A DNA stretch of 29,504 bases. It comes from a virus. The translations under genes were made by a program, and so were the position numbers. Shown here piece by piece: positions 15,349-22,695 of this stretch; position 1 is the stretch's first letter, and each line of letters opens with the position of its first letter. The notes below the pieces were generated by a model. That model did not search any database, was not told where the DNA came from, and saw nothing but the letters and a program-made list of their open reading frames with translations. Location: the IMG/VR virus record IMGVR_UViG_3300036791_001411, positions 1 to 29,504 of that record, one strand, 5' to 3'.

Positions 15349-15710
15349 TCGGACCGATGACCGAGCACCCCGCCGTCGCCACCCACCCGCGCTTTCTGGA
15401 GTGCGACTGCTGCAGCTCGCTGGCCGACCGCCTGTGGGTCTACCGCCACTATGGCTTCGGCCTGCGCCTGCCCGATGGTGCCCCGCTTGGAGTCCTGGCC
15501 GGCGGCTGGGGCTTCTGCGTCTTCTGCCACGCGTTATGGCAGAAGGGCCATCTCACCGCCCTGGCGGCGCGCGTGGAGATACTCAGTCCCGGAGCGACGA
15601 AAGAGCTGACCGCGCCGGTCTACGACCTGCTTGCGCAATGCGTCTACGGCGAGCCGGTCACCTGGGAAGCAGGCGAGCCATACGCCAAGATCTGGACCGA
15701 GGAGAAATAA
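15345..15710 (+). CDS. Small zinc-binding phage protein, CDCC/CVFC (121 aa)
   Basis: GTG 15345 overlaps the previous stop and has GAGG (15334-15337) at proper spacing; ATG 15357 is a weaker alternative. Cysteines ECDCCSS near residue 22 and FCVFCHALW near residue 59 are spaced as in treble-clef or ribbon-type zinc sites. The family neighbours the CWVCG protein in other phages. Only the last 121 residues of the longer open region are real; the earlier part is out-of-frame with the CWVCG gene. Unknown role. Confidence 0.75.
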   Translation: MIGPMTEHPAVATHPRFLECDCCSSLADRLWVYRHYGFGLRLPDGAPLGVLAGGWGFCVFCHALWQKGHLTALAARVEILSPGATKELTAPVYDLLAQCVYGEPVTWEAGEPYAKIWTEEK

Positions 15711-15980
15711 ATGTTCGTGCTGCCATTTAGCATCGACCCAGAAACCTACAGCATTTTTGTTGTGCTCGATGATGAGAATCTCTCGCGCATCAAAGAATAC
15801 GATCCGGCGGAGGTGGTGACTAAATTGTTCGGCCCCCCTTGGACGGGCCGCAAGGTGAAGGATATCGTCATCACCTACGCGACCGAGGCCGAGCGGGTTC
15901 AGGTTCTCGCCCTGTGCGAACAGGGTAAGCAGAGGCGACATGGAGCTGGAAATTTGAGGAGTGAGTATGGACTCTTTTGA
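15711..15980 (+). CDS. Hypothetical protein (89 aa)
   Basis: ATG immediately follows the previous TAA; GAGGAGAAATAA before it contains the ribosome-binding site. The product (MFVLPFSIDPETYSIFVVLDDENLSRI...) is alpha/beta in pattern with a basic C-terminus. It overlaps the next gene by 14 bp. No family recognised. Confidence 0.68.
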   Translation: MFVLPFSIDPETYSIFVVLDDENLSRIKEYDPAEVVTKLFGPPWTGRKVKDIVITYATEAERVQVLALCEQGKQRRHGAGNLRSEYGLF

Positions 15981-16272
15981 GGCCCGTATCCGTGAACTGC
16001 ATGCGCAAGAGATGCAGGAGCCTACCCGGTGGTGGTACCTGTCTTTTGCCGGCGATGACGGTTGGAAGGGAGCCTGTATCGTTCCCGGCAAGGGCGTGAT
16101 CACCGCAACCCTGATGTCCAAAAGGCTCAAGGCAAATCCCGGCGGCGAGGTGCTGGTGATCCCGGTTCCGGAAGACCTAGCGGAATCGATCCCAGCCGAA
16201 GCCGTGGGCCGTTTATTGACCCGTGAAGAAGTGCAGCGTTACTGCGGCGAATTGGTGGACCTGCGCACATGA
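15967..16272 (+). CDS. Hypothetical conserved phage protein (101 aa)
   Basis: GAGGA lies 6 nt upstream of ATG 15967, preferred over GTG 15961. Residues ~20-75 (RWWYLSFAGDDGWKGACIVPG, then LKANPGGEVLVIPVP) fit a small phage family that often carries W-x-GA and NPGGEV motifs. The end overlaps the next gene by ATGA. Function unknown. Confidence 0.7.
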   Translation: MDSFEARIRELHAQEMQEPTRWWYLSFAGDDGWKGACIVPGKGVITATLMSKRLKANPGGEVLVIPVPEDLAESIPAEAVGRLLTREEVQRYCGELVDLRT

Positions 16273-16589
16273 GACACCTTCTCTGTGAAGCCTGCGGGCG
16301 GGGGCAGAAGCTGGTAGCGGGCGAGCGCCTCGCGCTAGAGGCGACCAAGCTTGAGCCCGCCGAATACGAGCGCGTGGTCTGGGGCACGGCCCGGCTTCCC
16401 AGTCCCGCGCAGCGCGTGATCCACATCAACGACGTGCCATTCCCGCTAGAGCCCGGCGAGTATACCTGCGACCTGTGCAGCGCCGGCATCAAGCCCGGCG
16501 ACCGCTGCTGCGCGCAGACGGTGTGGCTGGAGGGGCAGAAGCCGGCCGGGCCTTGGGAGCAGGAGTTTATGCAGGGCATAGAAAAATGA
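16269..16589 (+). CDS. Zinc-ribbon protein, CEAC/CDLC (106 aa)
   Basis: Cys6-x2-Cys9 (CEACG) at the N-terminus and CDLCSAGI near residue 67 form a two-knuckle ribbon with a long insertion between, and CC at residues ~78-79 follows. It overlaps both neighbours by ATGA, so it is translated as part of the operon. Likely a small metal-binding phage protein; target unknown. Confidence 0.72.
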   Translation: MRHLLCEACGRGQKLVAGERLALEATKLEPAEYERVVWGTARLPSPAQRVIHINDVPFPLEPGEYTCDLCSAGIKPGDRCCAQTVWLEGQKPAGPWEQEFMQGIEK

Positions 16590-16903
16590 CCATCAACCAA
16601 GCCATCGAGCTGGTCAGCGACGAAAAAGACCAGGAATGCATCCGCGCGCGTGACGATCCAGCCTTTAATACCCTGATGTCCGAAGCTATCGGCGCCGAAT
16701 ACGAGGAGATCGACCAGGAACTGCCCAGCTATGTCGGCGGCATAGCGCAGACACACGGCGTCCCTGCCGGCACGATCCTGCCGGACTACGTCTACCAGAT
16801 GGCACGGATGTGTTTCCGCCTGGGGATGCGAACGCAGCGCAAGCTGGACCGTCCCGAGGAACCCAGCTCCATGTTCTGGCGGAGCGACCAGAAAGCAGTG
16901 TAA
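16586..16903 (+). CDS. Hypothetical acidic helical protein (105 aa)
   Basis: Starts MTINQAIELVSDEKDQE at the ATGA overlap. It is helical and acidic, with a middle PSYVGGIAQTHGVPAGTILPDYVYQMARMCFRLGMRTQRKL. No motif recognised. The frame upstream of this start is a shadow of the zinc-ribbon gene. Confidence 0.7.
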   Translation: MTINQAIELVSDEKDQECIRARDDPAFNTLMSEAIGAEYEEIDQELPSYVGGIAQTHGVPAGTILPDYVYQMARMCFRLGMRTQRKLDRPEEPSSMFWRSDQKAV

Positions 16904-16925
16904 GAAGAAAAGAGGCAAACCAACG

Positions 16926-17954
16926 ATGAAGAGAAAACCAAGAACCATGCAGCCGCCCCAGCCCGCGCGGCGCGTGGAAAAGACCAAAGAAGACGAGACC
17001 GTTCTCAACCAGGCGAAGGACTTTCTCCACCACATTGTGCACCAGGGAAGCGGCTCCTGGTTTCATTATGGCGGGACGATCATCGGCGCGGTGTGGATAC
17101 AGGTGATGACGCGCGAGCTGGCGCAGGAATGGCTCGACCGGGTGGACGAAGAGCACCAGCGCAAGCGCCAGGAAAGTAAAGTCAAGGTCTACGCGAACGA
17201 GATAGACCAGGGCCATTTCCGGCCGGGAGTGCCGGTGATCACCTTCGACCATCGCGGCCGGCTGATCAACGGGCAGCACATGCTGGGCGCCTTCCTGAGA
17301 TCGAGCGCGGACGAGATCGTGGTCACGGTGCAGATTAACCTGCACGACAAAGCCTACCAGGCCATCGATGAGAACAAGAAGCGCAGCGCGGGCGACACCT
17401 TGCGCTGGAACGGCGTGGAGAGGCCGGGCGAAGTCGCCGGGGTCGCGGCGGTATTGTTTCAATACTTCAAGGGCTACTACACCAACAAGGGCTACCTGGG
17501 CGCGCGCAACGCCGAGAAGCTGCCCACTAATGCAGAGATCGAAGCCATGCAGAAGCAGTACCCGGAGATTCACAGCCATCTCCATAAAGATCCTGGAAAC
17601 GGCGGTTATTCCTTGCCTGCCTTGCGCGCCGCCAGTGTCGTCCTGGTGCAGATCGACGCGGAATACCACAAGAAATTCTTCGCCGCGCTGATCGACGGCG
17701 TGGGCATCAACGATCCCCGAGAGCCGGTTGCGGTGCTGCGCAACGCCCTGCTCAAGGCCCGGCAGAGCGCCACCGACCGGGGCGGCTGGCGGCATGGGGA
17801 AACCATGCTGCGCATCTTCAAAGCCTGGAACTGCGGCATACGCGGAGAGAGCCTAGGCGGACCGCTCTACCGCAGGGGCGAGCTGTTCCTGCAGGAGCCG
17901 CTGACCGCGTTTCCGATCCCGGAGCCCAGGCGGAGCAACCGCAGGGTACAGTAA
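16926..17954 (+). CDS. ParB/sulfiredoxin-like phage protein (342 aa)
   Basis: The start follows AAGAGGCAAACCAACG. Residues ~85-165 match the phage ParB/Srx-like family: a strand-rich segment PVITFDHRGRLINGQHML (103-120; the usual motif is DGQHRL), IVVTVQINLH (131-140), then IDENKKRSAGDTLRWNG (147-163; family pattern D-x-x-x-KRS-x-x-D-x-L). ParB/Srx folds bind nucleotides and in phages are variously partition-like, nuclease or modification-system (DndB/DpdB-related) proteins. The C-terminal half is helical. It is the largest protein in this operon. Arg to Met in GQHML may alter nucleotide handling. Role not determined. Confidence 0.75.
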   Translation: MKRKPRTMQPPQPARRVEKTKEDETVLNQAKDFLHHIVHQGSGSWFHYGGTIIGAVWIQVMTRELAQEWLDRVDEEHQRKRQESKVKVYANEIDQGHFRPGVPVITFDHRGRLINGQHMLGAFLRSSADEIVVTVQINLHDKAYQAIDENKKRSAGDTLRWNGVERPGEVAGVAAVLFQYFKGYYTNKGYLGARNAEKLPTNAEIEAMQKQYPEIHSHLHKDPGNGGYSLPALRAASVVLVQIDAEYHKKFFAALIDGVGINDPREPVAVLRNALLKARQSATDRGGWRHGETMLRIFKAWNCGIRGESLGGPLYRRGELFLQEPLTAFPIPEPRRSNRRVQ

Positions 17955-17973
17955 GCAAAGAGAGGAAACAGCC

Positions 17974-18471
17974 ATGATGAAGAACAAACCGAAAGCCGCC
18001 GTCAGCTTTGACGAAACCAGCAACATCCAATTCTGGGAGCAGACCTTCAGTGCCGCGCTCACCGGAGCCATGTCCGGCATGAGGCTGGGCGCGCTAGAAG
18101 CGACCCGGCTCGCCAGCAACTGCGCCGATCTGTCCTTGAGCGCGAGAGAAGAATACTGGACCGAGCCCGCGCCGCCCGTACCCTACCTGGTGCCCACCAA
18201 CTTCAACGCCACCGCAGCCGGCGGAAGCGGCAGCTTGGAAGTGAACACAGACGGCAGCACGACCGAATGGACCGCAACCAGCAGCGATCCCTGGCTGCAG
18301 GTAGACAGCCCCACCGCCCCCGAGACTGGTGACGGCACGGTGGCCTTCACTGTCAACCCGAACGTGGGTGTGGCGCGCACCAGCCAGATCAGTATCAGCG
18401 GCCTGAACCTGGTATTCAGCGTGAATCAGCCAGCGGCCGTGCGCACGCCGGCAGAAACTGTCGCCGCCTGA
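17974..18471 (+). CDS. BACON-domain protein (165 aa)
   Basis: AGAGAGGAAACAGCC precedes ATG 17974. Residues 1-70 are a helical N-terminus without signal peptide. Residues ~75-153 form one BACON domain: FNATAAGGSGSLEV, TEWTATSSDPWLQV, GDGTVAFTVNPNVGVART, QISISGLNLVFSVNQ. The family's Trp-x-Ala-x-Ser and final VxQ motifs are present. BACON domains are Ig-like sugar- or protein-binding modules seen on some phage structural and secreted proteins. In this small-gene operon its partner is unclear; it may be displayed on virions. Confidence 0.78.
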   Translation: MMKNKPKAAVSFDETSNIQFWEQTFSAALTGAMSGMRLGALEATRLASNCADLSLSAREEYWTEPAPPVPYLVPTNFNATAAGGSGSLEVNTDGSTTEWTATSSDPWLQVDSPTAPETGDGTVAFTVNPNVGVARTSQISISGLNLVFSVNQPAAVRTPAETVAA

Positions 18472-18606
18472 GGGGCAGGCTCACCCGGCGAGCCACCCGG
18501 TGTGATAGAGCCGCCAGCGGGCCAGAATGCCCGCGTTTCTACGCCAACCGCGCTCACGCCGCGAAGGTGCAGGCGGCTCGCAGACCAGCATAGCAGCAGA
18601 GCAGCT

Positions 18607-18612
18607 TATAAT
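18607..18612 (+). promoter_or_regulatory. TATAAT box six bases before a GTG start (possible leaderless mRNA)
   Basis: TATAAT ends at 18612 and GTG starts at 18619, so transcription would begin at or next to the start codon. No clear -35 box at 16-18 bp is seen, so the promoter is tentative. Confidence 0.4.
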
Positions 18613-18618
18613 GGAACC

Positions 18619-18870
18619 GTGACCGACAACCAGGAATGGCGGCTGAAGCAGCTTGAGGAAGAGATCCGCCACGAGAAAGAGATGCGCGCCTTGCAAGGCG
18701 CACGGATCGACACGCACCAGGACTGGCTACTGAGCATCAACGCAACCCTGGACACAGTAGGCGCGCGTTTGAACCTGATCTCTGAGATGCAGAAGCAGAC
18801 GGAAGCCATGCTGCAGAACCTGATCCAGGCGCTGGCGCGGGAACACAAGAACGGCAAGGGAACAGAATAA
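18619..18870 (+). CDS. Small coiled-coil protein (83 aa)
   Basis: GTG 18619 is chosen because the sequence from there (VTDNQEWRLKQLEEEIRH...) is natural, whereas the upstream extension is Arg/Pro-rich. It lacks a ribosome-binding site but follows TATAAT, suggesting leaderless expression. The product is almost one long helix with heptad repeats (LKQLEEEIRHEKEM, LDTVGARLNLISEMQKQTEAML). No membrane segment. It may be a structural linker or holin-associated factor; not determinable. Confidence 0.65.
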   Translation: MTDNQEWRLKQLEEEIRHEKEMRALQGARIDTHQDWLLSINATLDTVGARLNLISEMQKQTEAMLQNLIQALAREHKNGKGTE

Positions 18871-18901
18871 TCTCTGACGTGCGCCATCTCTGCGTAAGCC
18901 C

Positions 18902-19150
18902 ATGAACAAGCTGATTACCGTCAGGAACGAAGCGACCTACCAGTTGCAAGGCAGGCATTACGGTAAAGGCGCCTGGCGGGACATTCCGAGCCAAGTCTAC
19001 ACAACCCTGCACGAAGCCAGACGCATGAAATGGCTGGGCTCCGGGCTGTGCGTGGGAACGGACGATGAATGGCTGTGGATCTCAGACCTGGAAACACGCA
19101 TCGTGCGCAGGGTGCAACAAACCACCAGTGTGGACGTCGTCTGCGACTAA
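18902..19150 (+). CDS. Hypothetical protein (82 aa)
   Basis: ATG 18902 lies 31 nt after the previous stop; no strong ribosome-binding site. The protein (ATYQLQGRHYGKGAWRDIPSQ...) looks like a small beta-rich fold with Trp-rich patches (WLWISDLETRIVRRV). It is the last gene before the repeat-rich noncoding region. Function unknown. Confidence 0.62.
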   Translation: MNKLITVRNEATYQLQGRHYGKGAWRDIPSQVYTTLHEARRMKWLGSGLCVGTDDEWLWISDLETRIVRRVQQTTSVDVVCD

Positions 19151-19212
19151 AAGCAGCCAGCCAGGCAGGGCCGGCGACCGGCGCCCGGATGGGACCCGCG
19201 CAAGGAAACGGC

Positions 19213-19378
19213 CATAGCCTCTATGCATCACTTCCCCAGGACACTGACTTGTGCGCAGGACAAAGTGCGGCATAGCGCTATGCACAAACGCAGGCCGTGC
19301 AGGCCGTCATAGCACTATGCGTACCTGCATCGATGCACCGAGAATGTGCACCAGCGCAGGTACGACATAGCTGCTATG
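19213..19378. repeat. Four CATAG...CTATG inverted repeats
   Basis: Copies: 19213-19225 (3-base centre CCT), 19271-19282 within the perfect 14-mer GCATAGCGCTATGC (19270-19283), 19308-19319 (centre CA) and 19366-19378 (centre CTG). Each dyad is flanked by GCA or GC. Centres are about 58, 37 and 58 bp apart. Confidence 0.85.
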
Positions 19379-19642
19379 CACGGACGCAAACGACCAGCTA
19401 CTTAGCCACTTAGCGACTAAGCGACTAAGCGCAAGAAACGGGTAACAAGGCGCAAGAGATAGGGCAACCAACGACCAGTGAAGTAAGGCGCTGAGCGCAG
19501 AGCGCAGTTAGTAGGCAGTGTCAAGAATCCGGCGCAAGCTATCTATGTGCAGGGGAAATGCGGCGACTAGGCAATTACTACAAGCAACTAATGTGCAAGG
19601 GAAATGTAGCCAGTAAAACGGTCGATGGGACCCGCGCGCGTA

Positions 19643-19671
19643 GGGGGTGCCGGGGGGCCTGGGCGCCGGGG
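19643..19671 (+). other. Canonical G-quadruplex motif
   Basis: Four G runs (5, 6, 3 and 4 G) separated by TGCC, CCT and CGCC fit G3+N1-7 on the plus strand. It lies in the convergent noncoding region next to a C-rich stretch. Confidence 0.75.
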
Positions 19672-19835
19672 CCTGCCCACGCCCACGCCACGCGGGGCAC
19701 GAGCCTGACGCCCACGCCCAACTAACGCCGCGAGGGCCAGGGCCGGGCACTTGGATAACACTAGGCGTAGGTGTATAACATTGCCTGTCGGTAAGTCTAT
19801 TGCTATGTTACAGCTTCCGATAAGGCAACATTATG

Positions 19836-20357
19836 TCAACTCGTAATTGGTTTGGTTTCAGTAACGTCTATCGTCACGGGGCTTGGCTGCATTGGTACTG
19901 ATGGTAGGACTACGAGGTGCTCGACGTTGACCGTGACATGGTTGTCTGGTCCCCCGGCCAGCACGCCACATGCGCGCAAGCCTGTCTCGATAAGGCTATT
20001 TGCCGTCATCCCGAACCGTGCGACCTGCGGCCATAGCTCCGCGTCCTGTTCGGCGCGGTCCATGCCACGCCTCACCGCCTCGTAGGACTCATTGAGACGC
20101 CTTTCCCACATCCTTGCGACCACTCCCTGCTCTTGTTCCCGGTCCCGGCGTACGGCGTTCACCACCTCCTGGGCGACAGACGCAGGCGTAGCCGTTCCTT
20201 GCACTTGCAGGTGACGCACGACGTGGCGCTGCACGGCGCTGATGGTTAGCCCATGCTGTTTCGCGATGGTTCGCAATGACGCCGCGCCAAGCGCAACAGT
20301 TCGGTCGATAGCGACACGCTCTGGATGCATGCACACCTTGCAGCGGTTTCCGGCCAT
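19836..20357 (-). CDS. Zinc/HTH DNA-binding protein resembling small terminase or regulator (173 aa)
   Basis: From ATG 20357 the protein reads MAGNRCKVCMHPERVAIDR, a CxxC-x-H zinc knuckle, then helix-turn-helix TVALGAASLRTIAKQHGLTISAVQRHVVRH (residues ~20-50). Such 'C-x-x-C-x-HPER-x-x-ID...' HTH proteins occur widely in phages and are sometimes called small terminase subunits. A helical middle (RMWERRLNESYEAVRRGMDRAEQD) and a beta-like tail (NHVTVNVEHLVVLPSVP) follow. GTG 20399 would add 14 residues; neither start has a good ribosome-binding site. It is the only minus gene among the plus block and flanks the repeat field, so it may bind those repeats. Confidence 0.72.
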   Translation of the reverse strand: MAGNRCKVCMHPERVAIDRTVALGAASLRTIAKQHGLTISAVQRHVVRHLQVQGTATPASVAQEVVNAVRRDREQEQGVVARMWERRLNESYEAVRRGMDRAEQDAELWPQVARFGMTANSLIETGLRACGVLAGGPDNHVTVNVEHLVVLPSVPMQPSPVTIDVTETKPITS

Positions 20358-20571
20358 GCCGTCAGCATACACCCGGTTGGCGGCTGGGCGCTGGTTCACC
20401 TAGTCGCCTGCACTGGGCGCCAGCGTCGATTGCGCCTGGTCCCTGGAAGCTGGCACCAGGTGAGCGCACCCCGGCCTGCGCCGCCACCTGGGGGCGCCCG
20501 AGGGGGTGACGCACCCCGGCCAGCATGGCTGTGCAGGTAGCCGAATGCCCGCATTCGCGACTGCCACAGTA

Positions 20572-20636
20572 CCCACATATGTGGGGTGCACCACTTGCAG
20601 GTTGCATGGTACTTAAGGTTCAATTTGTGTAAATTG
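20572..20636. promoter_or_regulatory. Palindrome and inverted repeat upstream of the right-hand operon
   Basis: CCCACATATGTGGG (20572-20585) is a perfect 14-bp palindrome. CAATTT-GTGT-AAATTG (20621-20636) shares its arms with the dyad at 12079-12091. Both lie between the minus HTH gene and the promoter at 20649. Otherwise 20400-20571 shows no gene or clear signal. Confidence 0.6.
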
Positions 20637-20648
20637 TTGTAAAGATTA

Positions 20649-20677
20649 TTGCACTGTGCAGCTAAGCTGGCTATGAT
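20649..20677 (+). promoter_or_regulatory. Promoter with operator dyad; transcript start at or near ATG 20686
   Basis: TTGCAC (20649-20654), 17 bp, TATGAT (20672-20677). The spacer carries CAGCTAAGCTG (20659-20669), an 11-bp dyad also found in the promoters at 23859 and 26468. The ATG is 8 nt beyond the -10 box and has no ribosome-binding site, so the first gene may be read from a leaderless mRNA. Confidence 0.75.
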
Positions 20678-20685
20678 GGCTGTAC

Positions 20686-21000
20686 ATGACACAAACGACA
20701 CGGCAACAACAACTTACGAACGACACACGGCGCCTGACTCAGGCGATTGTGCGGCGGTATGTCCGCCTGCTGGGCGGCTCCTGCTCGAGAACTGGGTTCG
20801 GCGCCGAACTGCGGGTGCGGCTGGCAGGCGGCGAGTACTTCACCGACTGCCTCCAGGACGCCATCGGGACCGCACGCTACATGGCGCGGTTTGACCGCAA
20901 GCTGGCGGCACGGGTTCAGGAAGCGGAAGCGGACCTGATCGTGGCGCTAGGGCAGGACGTTCTGCTCCCTGAGACTGACCTGATCGGAGGTGCACACTAA
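20686..21000 (+). CDS. Hypothetical protein, first gene of right-hand operon (104 aa)
   Basis: ATG 20686 lies directly after a promoter, without a ribosome-binding site. The N-terminus is Gln/Thr-rich; the remainder has RRYVRLLGG, ELRVRLAGGEYFTDCLQDAIGTARYMARFDRKL and a helical C-terminus. No family recognised. Its TAA shares an A with the next ATG (TAATG). Confidence 0.68.
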   Translation: MTQTTRQQQLTNDTRRLTQAIVRRYVRLLGGSCSRTGFGAELRVRLAGGEYFTDCLQDAIGTARYMARFDRKLAARVQEAEADLIVALGQDVLLPETDLIGGAH

Positions 21001-21398
21001 TGGCACACCAGCAACGGCAACCTGCCCTGGCGCCGCAACCTGCGCCTGTCCTCCGCGAATTGTCCGCGCTGGAGGCGGCGCTGGAAGTCGGCGTCCGCGA
21101 GACTGCACCCGCCCTGGCGCCTGCGCCGCCTTCCCTGCTCGACACCGTCGCCTCTGAGCCAGTCGCCCGGTGGTCCCGTGGGCGCCGGATCACCGTCTCC
21201 CACGAAGTCATCCGGCAGGATGAAGACCTGCACTGCGTCGGTGGTCTGTTCGGGGCGGTGGAGGAGGCCACGGAGCCATCCCGCCCCGTGCACGGGCAAC
21301 AGATTCCCCTTGGGGCTGTGGCGACCGACCGAGGCACTGGCATCTGCATCTGCGGCGACAAGGGCTGCGGTATCGGCCCTTTCGTACGCGTTGGTTAA
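21000..21398 (+). CDS. Hypothetical protein with C-terminal CxCxxxxC (132 aa)
   Basis: Coupled to the previous gene by TAATG. Residues 1-55 are Ala/Pro/Gln-rich and probably flexible; the rest includes GRRITVSHEVIRQDEDLHCV and ends GICICGDKGCGIG, a cluster of cysteines. No match to a known family. Confidence 0.6.
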   Translation: MAHQQRQPALAPQPAPVLRELSALEAALEVGVRETAPALAPAPPSLLDTVASEPVARWSRGRRITVSHEVIRQDEDLHCVGGLFGAVEEATEPSRPVHGQQIPLGAVATDRGTGICICGDKGCGIGPFVRVG

Positions 21399-21492
21399 GC
21401 GAAACGCCCCGTCGCGATGACGGCGCGTCTGTCCGGGACTGGCCCCCCGGCGCTGAATGAGCTAGGCCACAAACGACAACGGACAAACGACA

Positions 21493-21954
21493 ATGAACAC
21501 GGACACACAGTACCAACCAACCGACAACCAGCAACGCTGGACGATCCACGTCCCCGATGCCCACAAGATCTGGCGTACGCTTCCCCGGCGCGCCCTGGAC
21601 GGCTTCAGCCAGGACGCGCTGTACCTGACCTGCACGCTGGCAGAGGCCCAGGCGGCAGCACGGCAGGTAGGCGCGACGCGGCTGCAGGGCAACGGCTGGC
21701 CTACCCGGATCGTAGGCCGGGGCCAGAGCAAGCGCGAACGCCCCGACCTGGAGTTTGAGACGTGCGACAACTGCGGCTGGACTGGCTCTTACGCCTGGGG
21801 CGCCTGCGTCAACGGCAAGATGACCCACCGGGGCAATTGCTTCCAGTGCCAGGGCAAGGGCTACCAGGACCGCGACGATCAGAAGCGGAATTTCGGCTAC
21901 TTCAATCACCTCTGCCGCAAGGCGTTCAACGTGGGCACCGGGAGGGAGGCATGA
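21493..21954 (+). CDS. Zinc-binding protein with DnaJ-like Cys cluster (153 aa)
   Basis: After a leader rich in ACAAACGACA comes MNTDTQ. The C-terminal half holds CDNCGWTGSY, CVNGKMTHRGNCFQCQGKGY and HLCRK: several CxxC units, one as CFQCQGKG, like DnaJ-type zinc fingers (CxxCxGxG). The N-terminal half (IWRTLPRRALDGFSQDALYLTCTLAEAQAAARQ) is alpha/beta. It overlaps the next gene by ATGA. It may bind DNA or a protein partner; function unknown. Confidence 0.72.
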   Translation: MNTDTQYQPTDNQQRWTIHVPDAHKIWRTLPRRALDGFSQDALYLTCTLAEAQAAARQVGATRLQGNGWPTRIVGRGQSKRERPDLEFETCDNCGWTGSYAWGACVNGKMTHRGNCFQCQGKGYQDRDDQKRNFGYFNHLCRKAFNVGTGREA

Positions 21955-22259
21955 GCGACAACGTGCGTTACGACTACACCAACCAAGCCTGGATCGAGGA
22001 TGGCCGCTACAGCAACTGCGGCCATCCCGCCACCATGGCGTGCGGCTGCTACGGCAGGCTGCACGCCGGGGAACTGGCGCCCATCGAGCCGCCCATCGCT
22101 GGCGAATCGGACCGGGAGTACTCGACGCGCATCGACGCCGCGCGTGTGACGTGGCAATTCCAGGACGTCATCCGTCCACGCAAACCGCAGGCATCACCGG
22201 AAGACCTGCCGTTGTTCGGCGGCGTCCGCCAGGGCGGGCTGTTCGGGGAGGCGGAGTGA
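21951..22259 (+). CDS. Hypothetical Cys/Tyr-rich protein (102 aa)
   Basis: GGGAGG precedes ATG 21951, which overlaps the previous stop. The N-terminus holds NCGHPATMACGCYGRLH, possibly a metal site. Residues ~45-75 are charged helix, and the tail is PLFGGVRQGGLFGEAE. Unknown function. Confidence 0.7.
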   Translation: MSDNVRYDYTNQAWIEDGRYSNCGHPATMACGCYGRLHAGELAPIEPPIAGESDREYSTRIDAARVTWQFQDVIRPRKPQASPEDLPLFGGVRQGGLFGEAE

Positions 22260-22429
22260 TGGACGCAAACGAGCTGTACCGCGTCACGCGGCGACACAAC
22301 CGCAACGGCAGCGAGACGCCCGCCGCGCGCGGCGTGAGCCTGGAAGCGGCTGCGGAGCTGGCCTTCCGCTTTGAGCTGCTCCAGATCGAGCACGGCGGCG
22401 TCGATTCCTACATCGTGGAGGTGGACTAG
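22259..22429 (+). CDS. Very small hypothetical protein (56 aa)
   Basis: The ATG overlaps the previous TGA by one base, with GGAGGCGGAG upstream. Sequence begins MDANELYRVTRRHNRNG and ends DSYIVEVD, with a central helix (SLEAAAELAFRFELLQIEH). No family recognised; its frame alone has natural composition. Confidence 0.65.
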   Translation: MDANELYRVTRRHNRNGSETPAARGVSLEAAAELAFRFELLQIEHGGVDSYIVEVD

Positions 22430-22695
22430 TGCCCAAGGCCATCTTTAGAATCGACGGCATGCCGCGCGATGCGGAATATAACCGCCTCCCGTTCGGCCGA
22501 CAGATCGAGTACAACGCGCAAATCAACCGCTTCAAGGCATCGGCCAAATCGGTCCACTTCAACGCCAAGGGAACCTCCACGGCTACGGCTTTCTGCGAAT
22601 TCCGGCGACTCTACAGGCCGGGACAGTGGTATCTGGTCAACCGGGATGCACCCGAGTACCACGATGATTCCTTTCAGGTCTGGTACACCGCATGA
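22429..22695 (+). CDS. Hypothetical protein (88 aa)
   Basis: GTG 22429 overlaps the previous TAG by one base, and GGAGG lies upstream. It contains CEFRRLYRPGQWYLVNRDAPEYHD, a basic and aromatic-rich segment. It overlaps the transglycosylase gene by ATGA. Function unknown. Confidence 0.68.
   Translation: MPKAIFRIDGMPRDAEYNRLPFGRQIEYNAQINRFKASAKSVHFNAKGTSTATAFCEFRRLYRPGQWYLVNRDAPEYHDDSFQVWYTA

Larger units (their letters stand above)
19151..19835. other. Repeat-rich noncoding region between convergent genes; possible replication or recombination locus
   Basis: No credible coding frame. In order: four CATAG-N-CTATG dyads (19213-19378), a TGCATCGATGCA palindrome (19326-19337) inside a GTACCTGC/GCAGGTAC inverted repeat (19320-19364), TTAGC/GACTAAGC repeats (about 19400-19430), two near-identical ATGTGCANGGGAAATG copies (19542-19610), a G-quadruplex motif (19643-19671), and a large imperfect dyad TTGCCT-TCGG / CCGA-AGGCAA (about 19780-19826). 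The density of dyads is far above that of other gaps, fitting an origin, partition-like site or attachment site. No integrase is seen. Confidence 0.7.

Noticed and set aside
19160-19440. CRISPR array suggested by repeated CATAG dyads
   Set aside because: Repeats are only 12-14 bp and unevenly spaced, with no spacer-repeat periodicity or cas genes.
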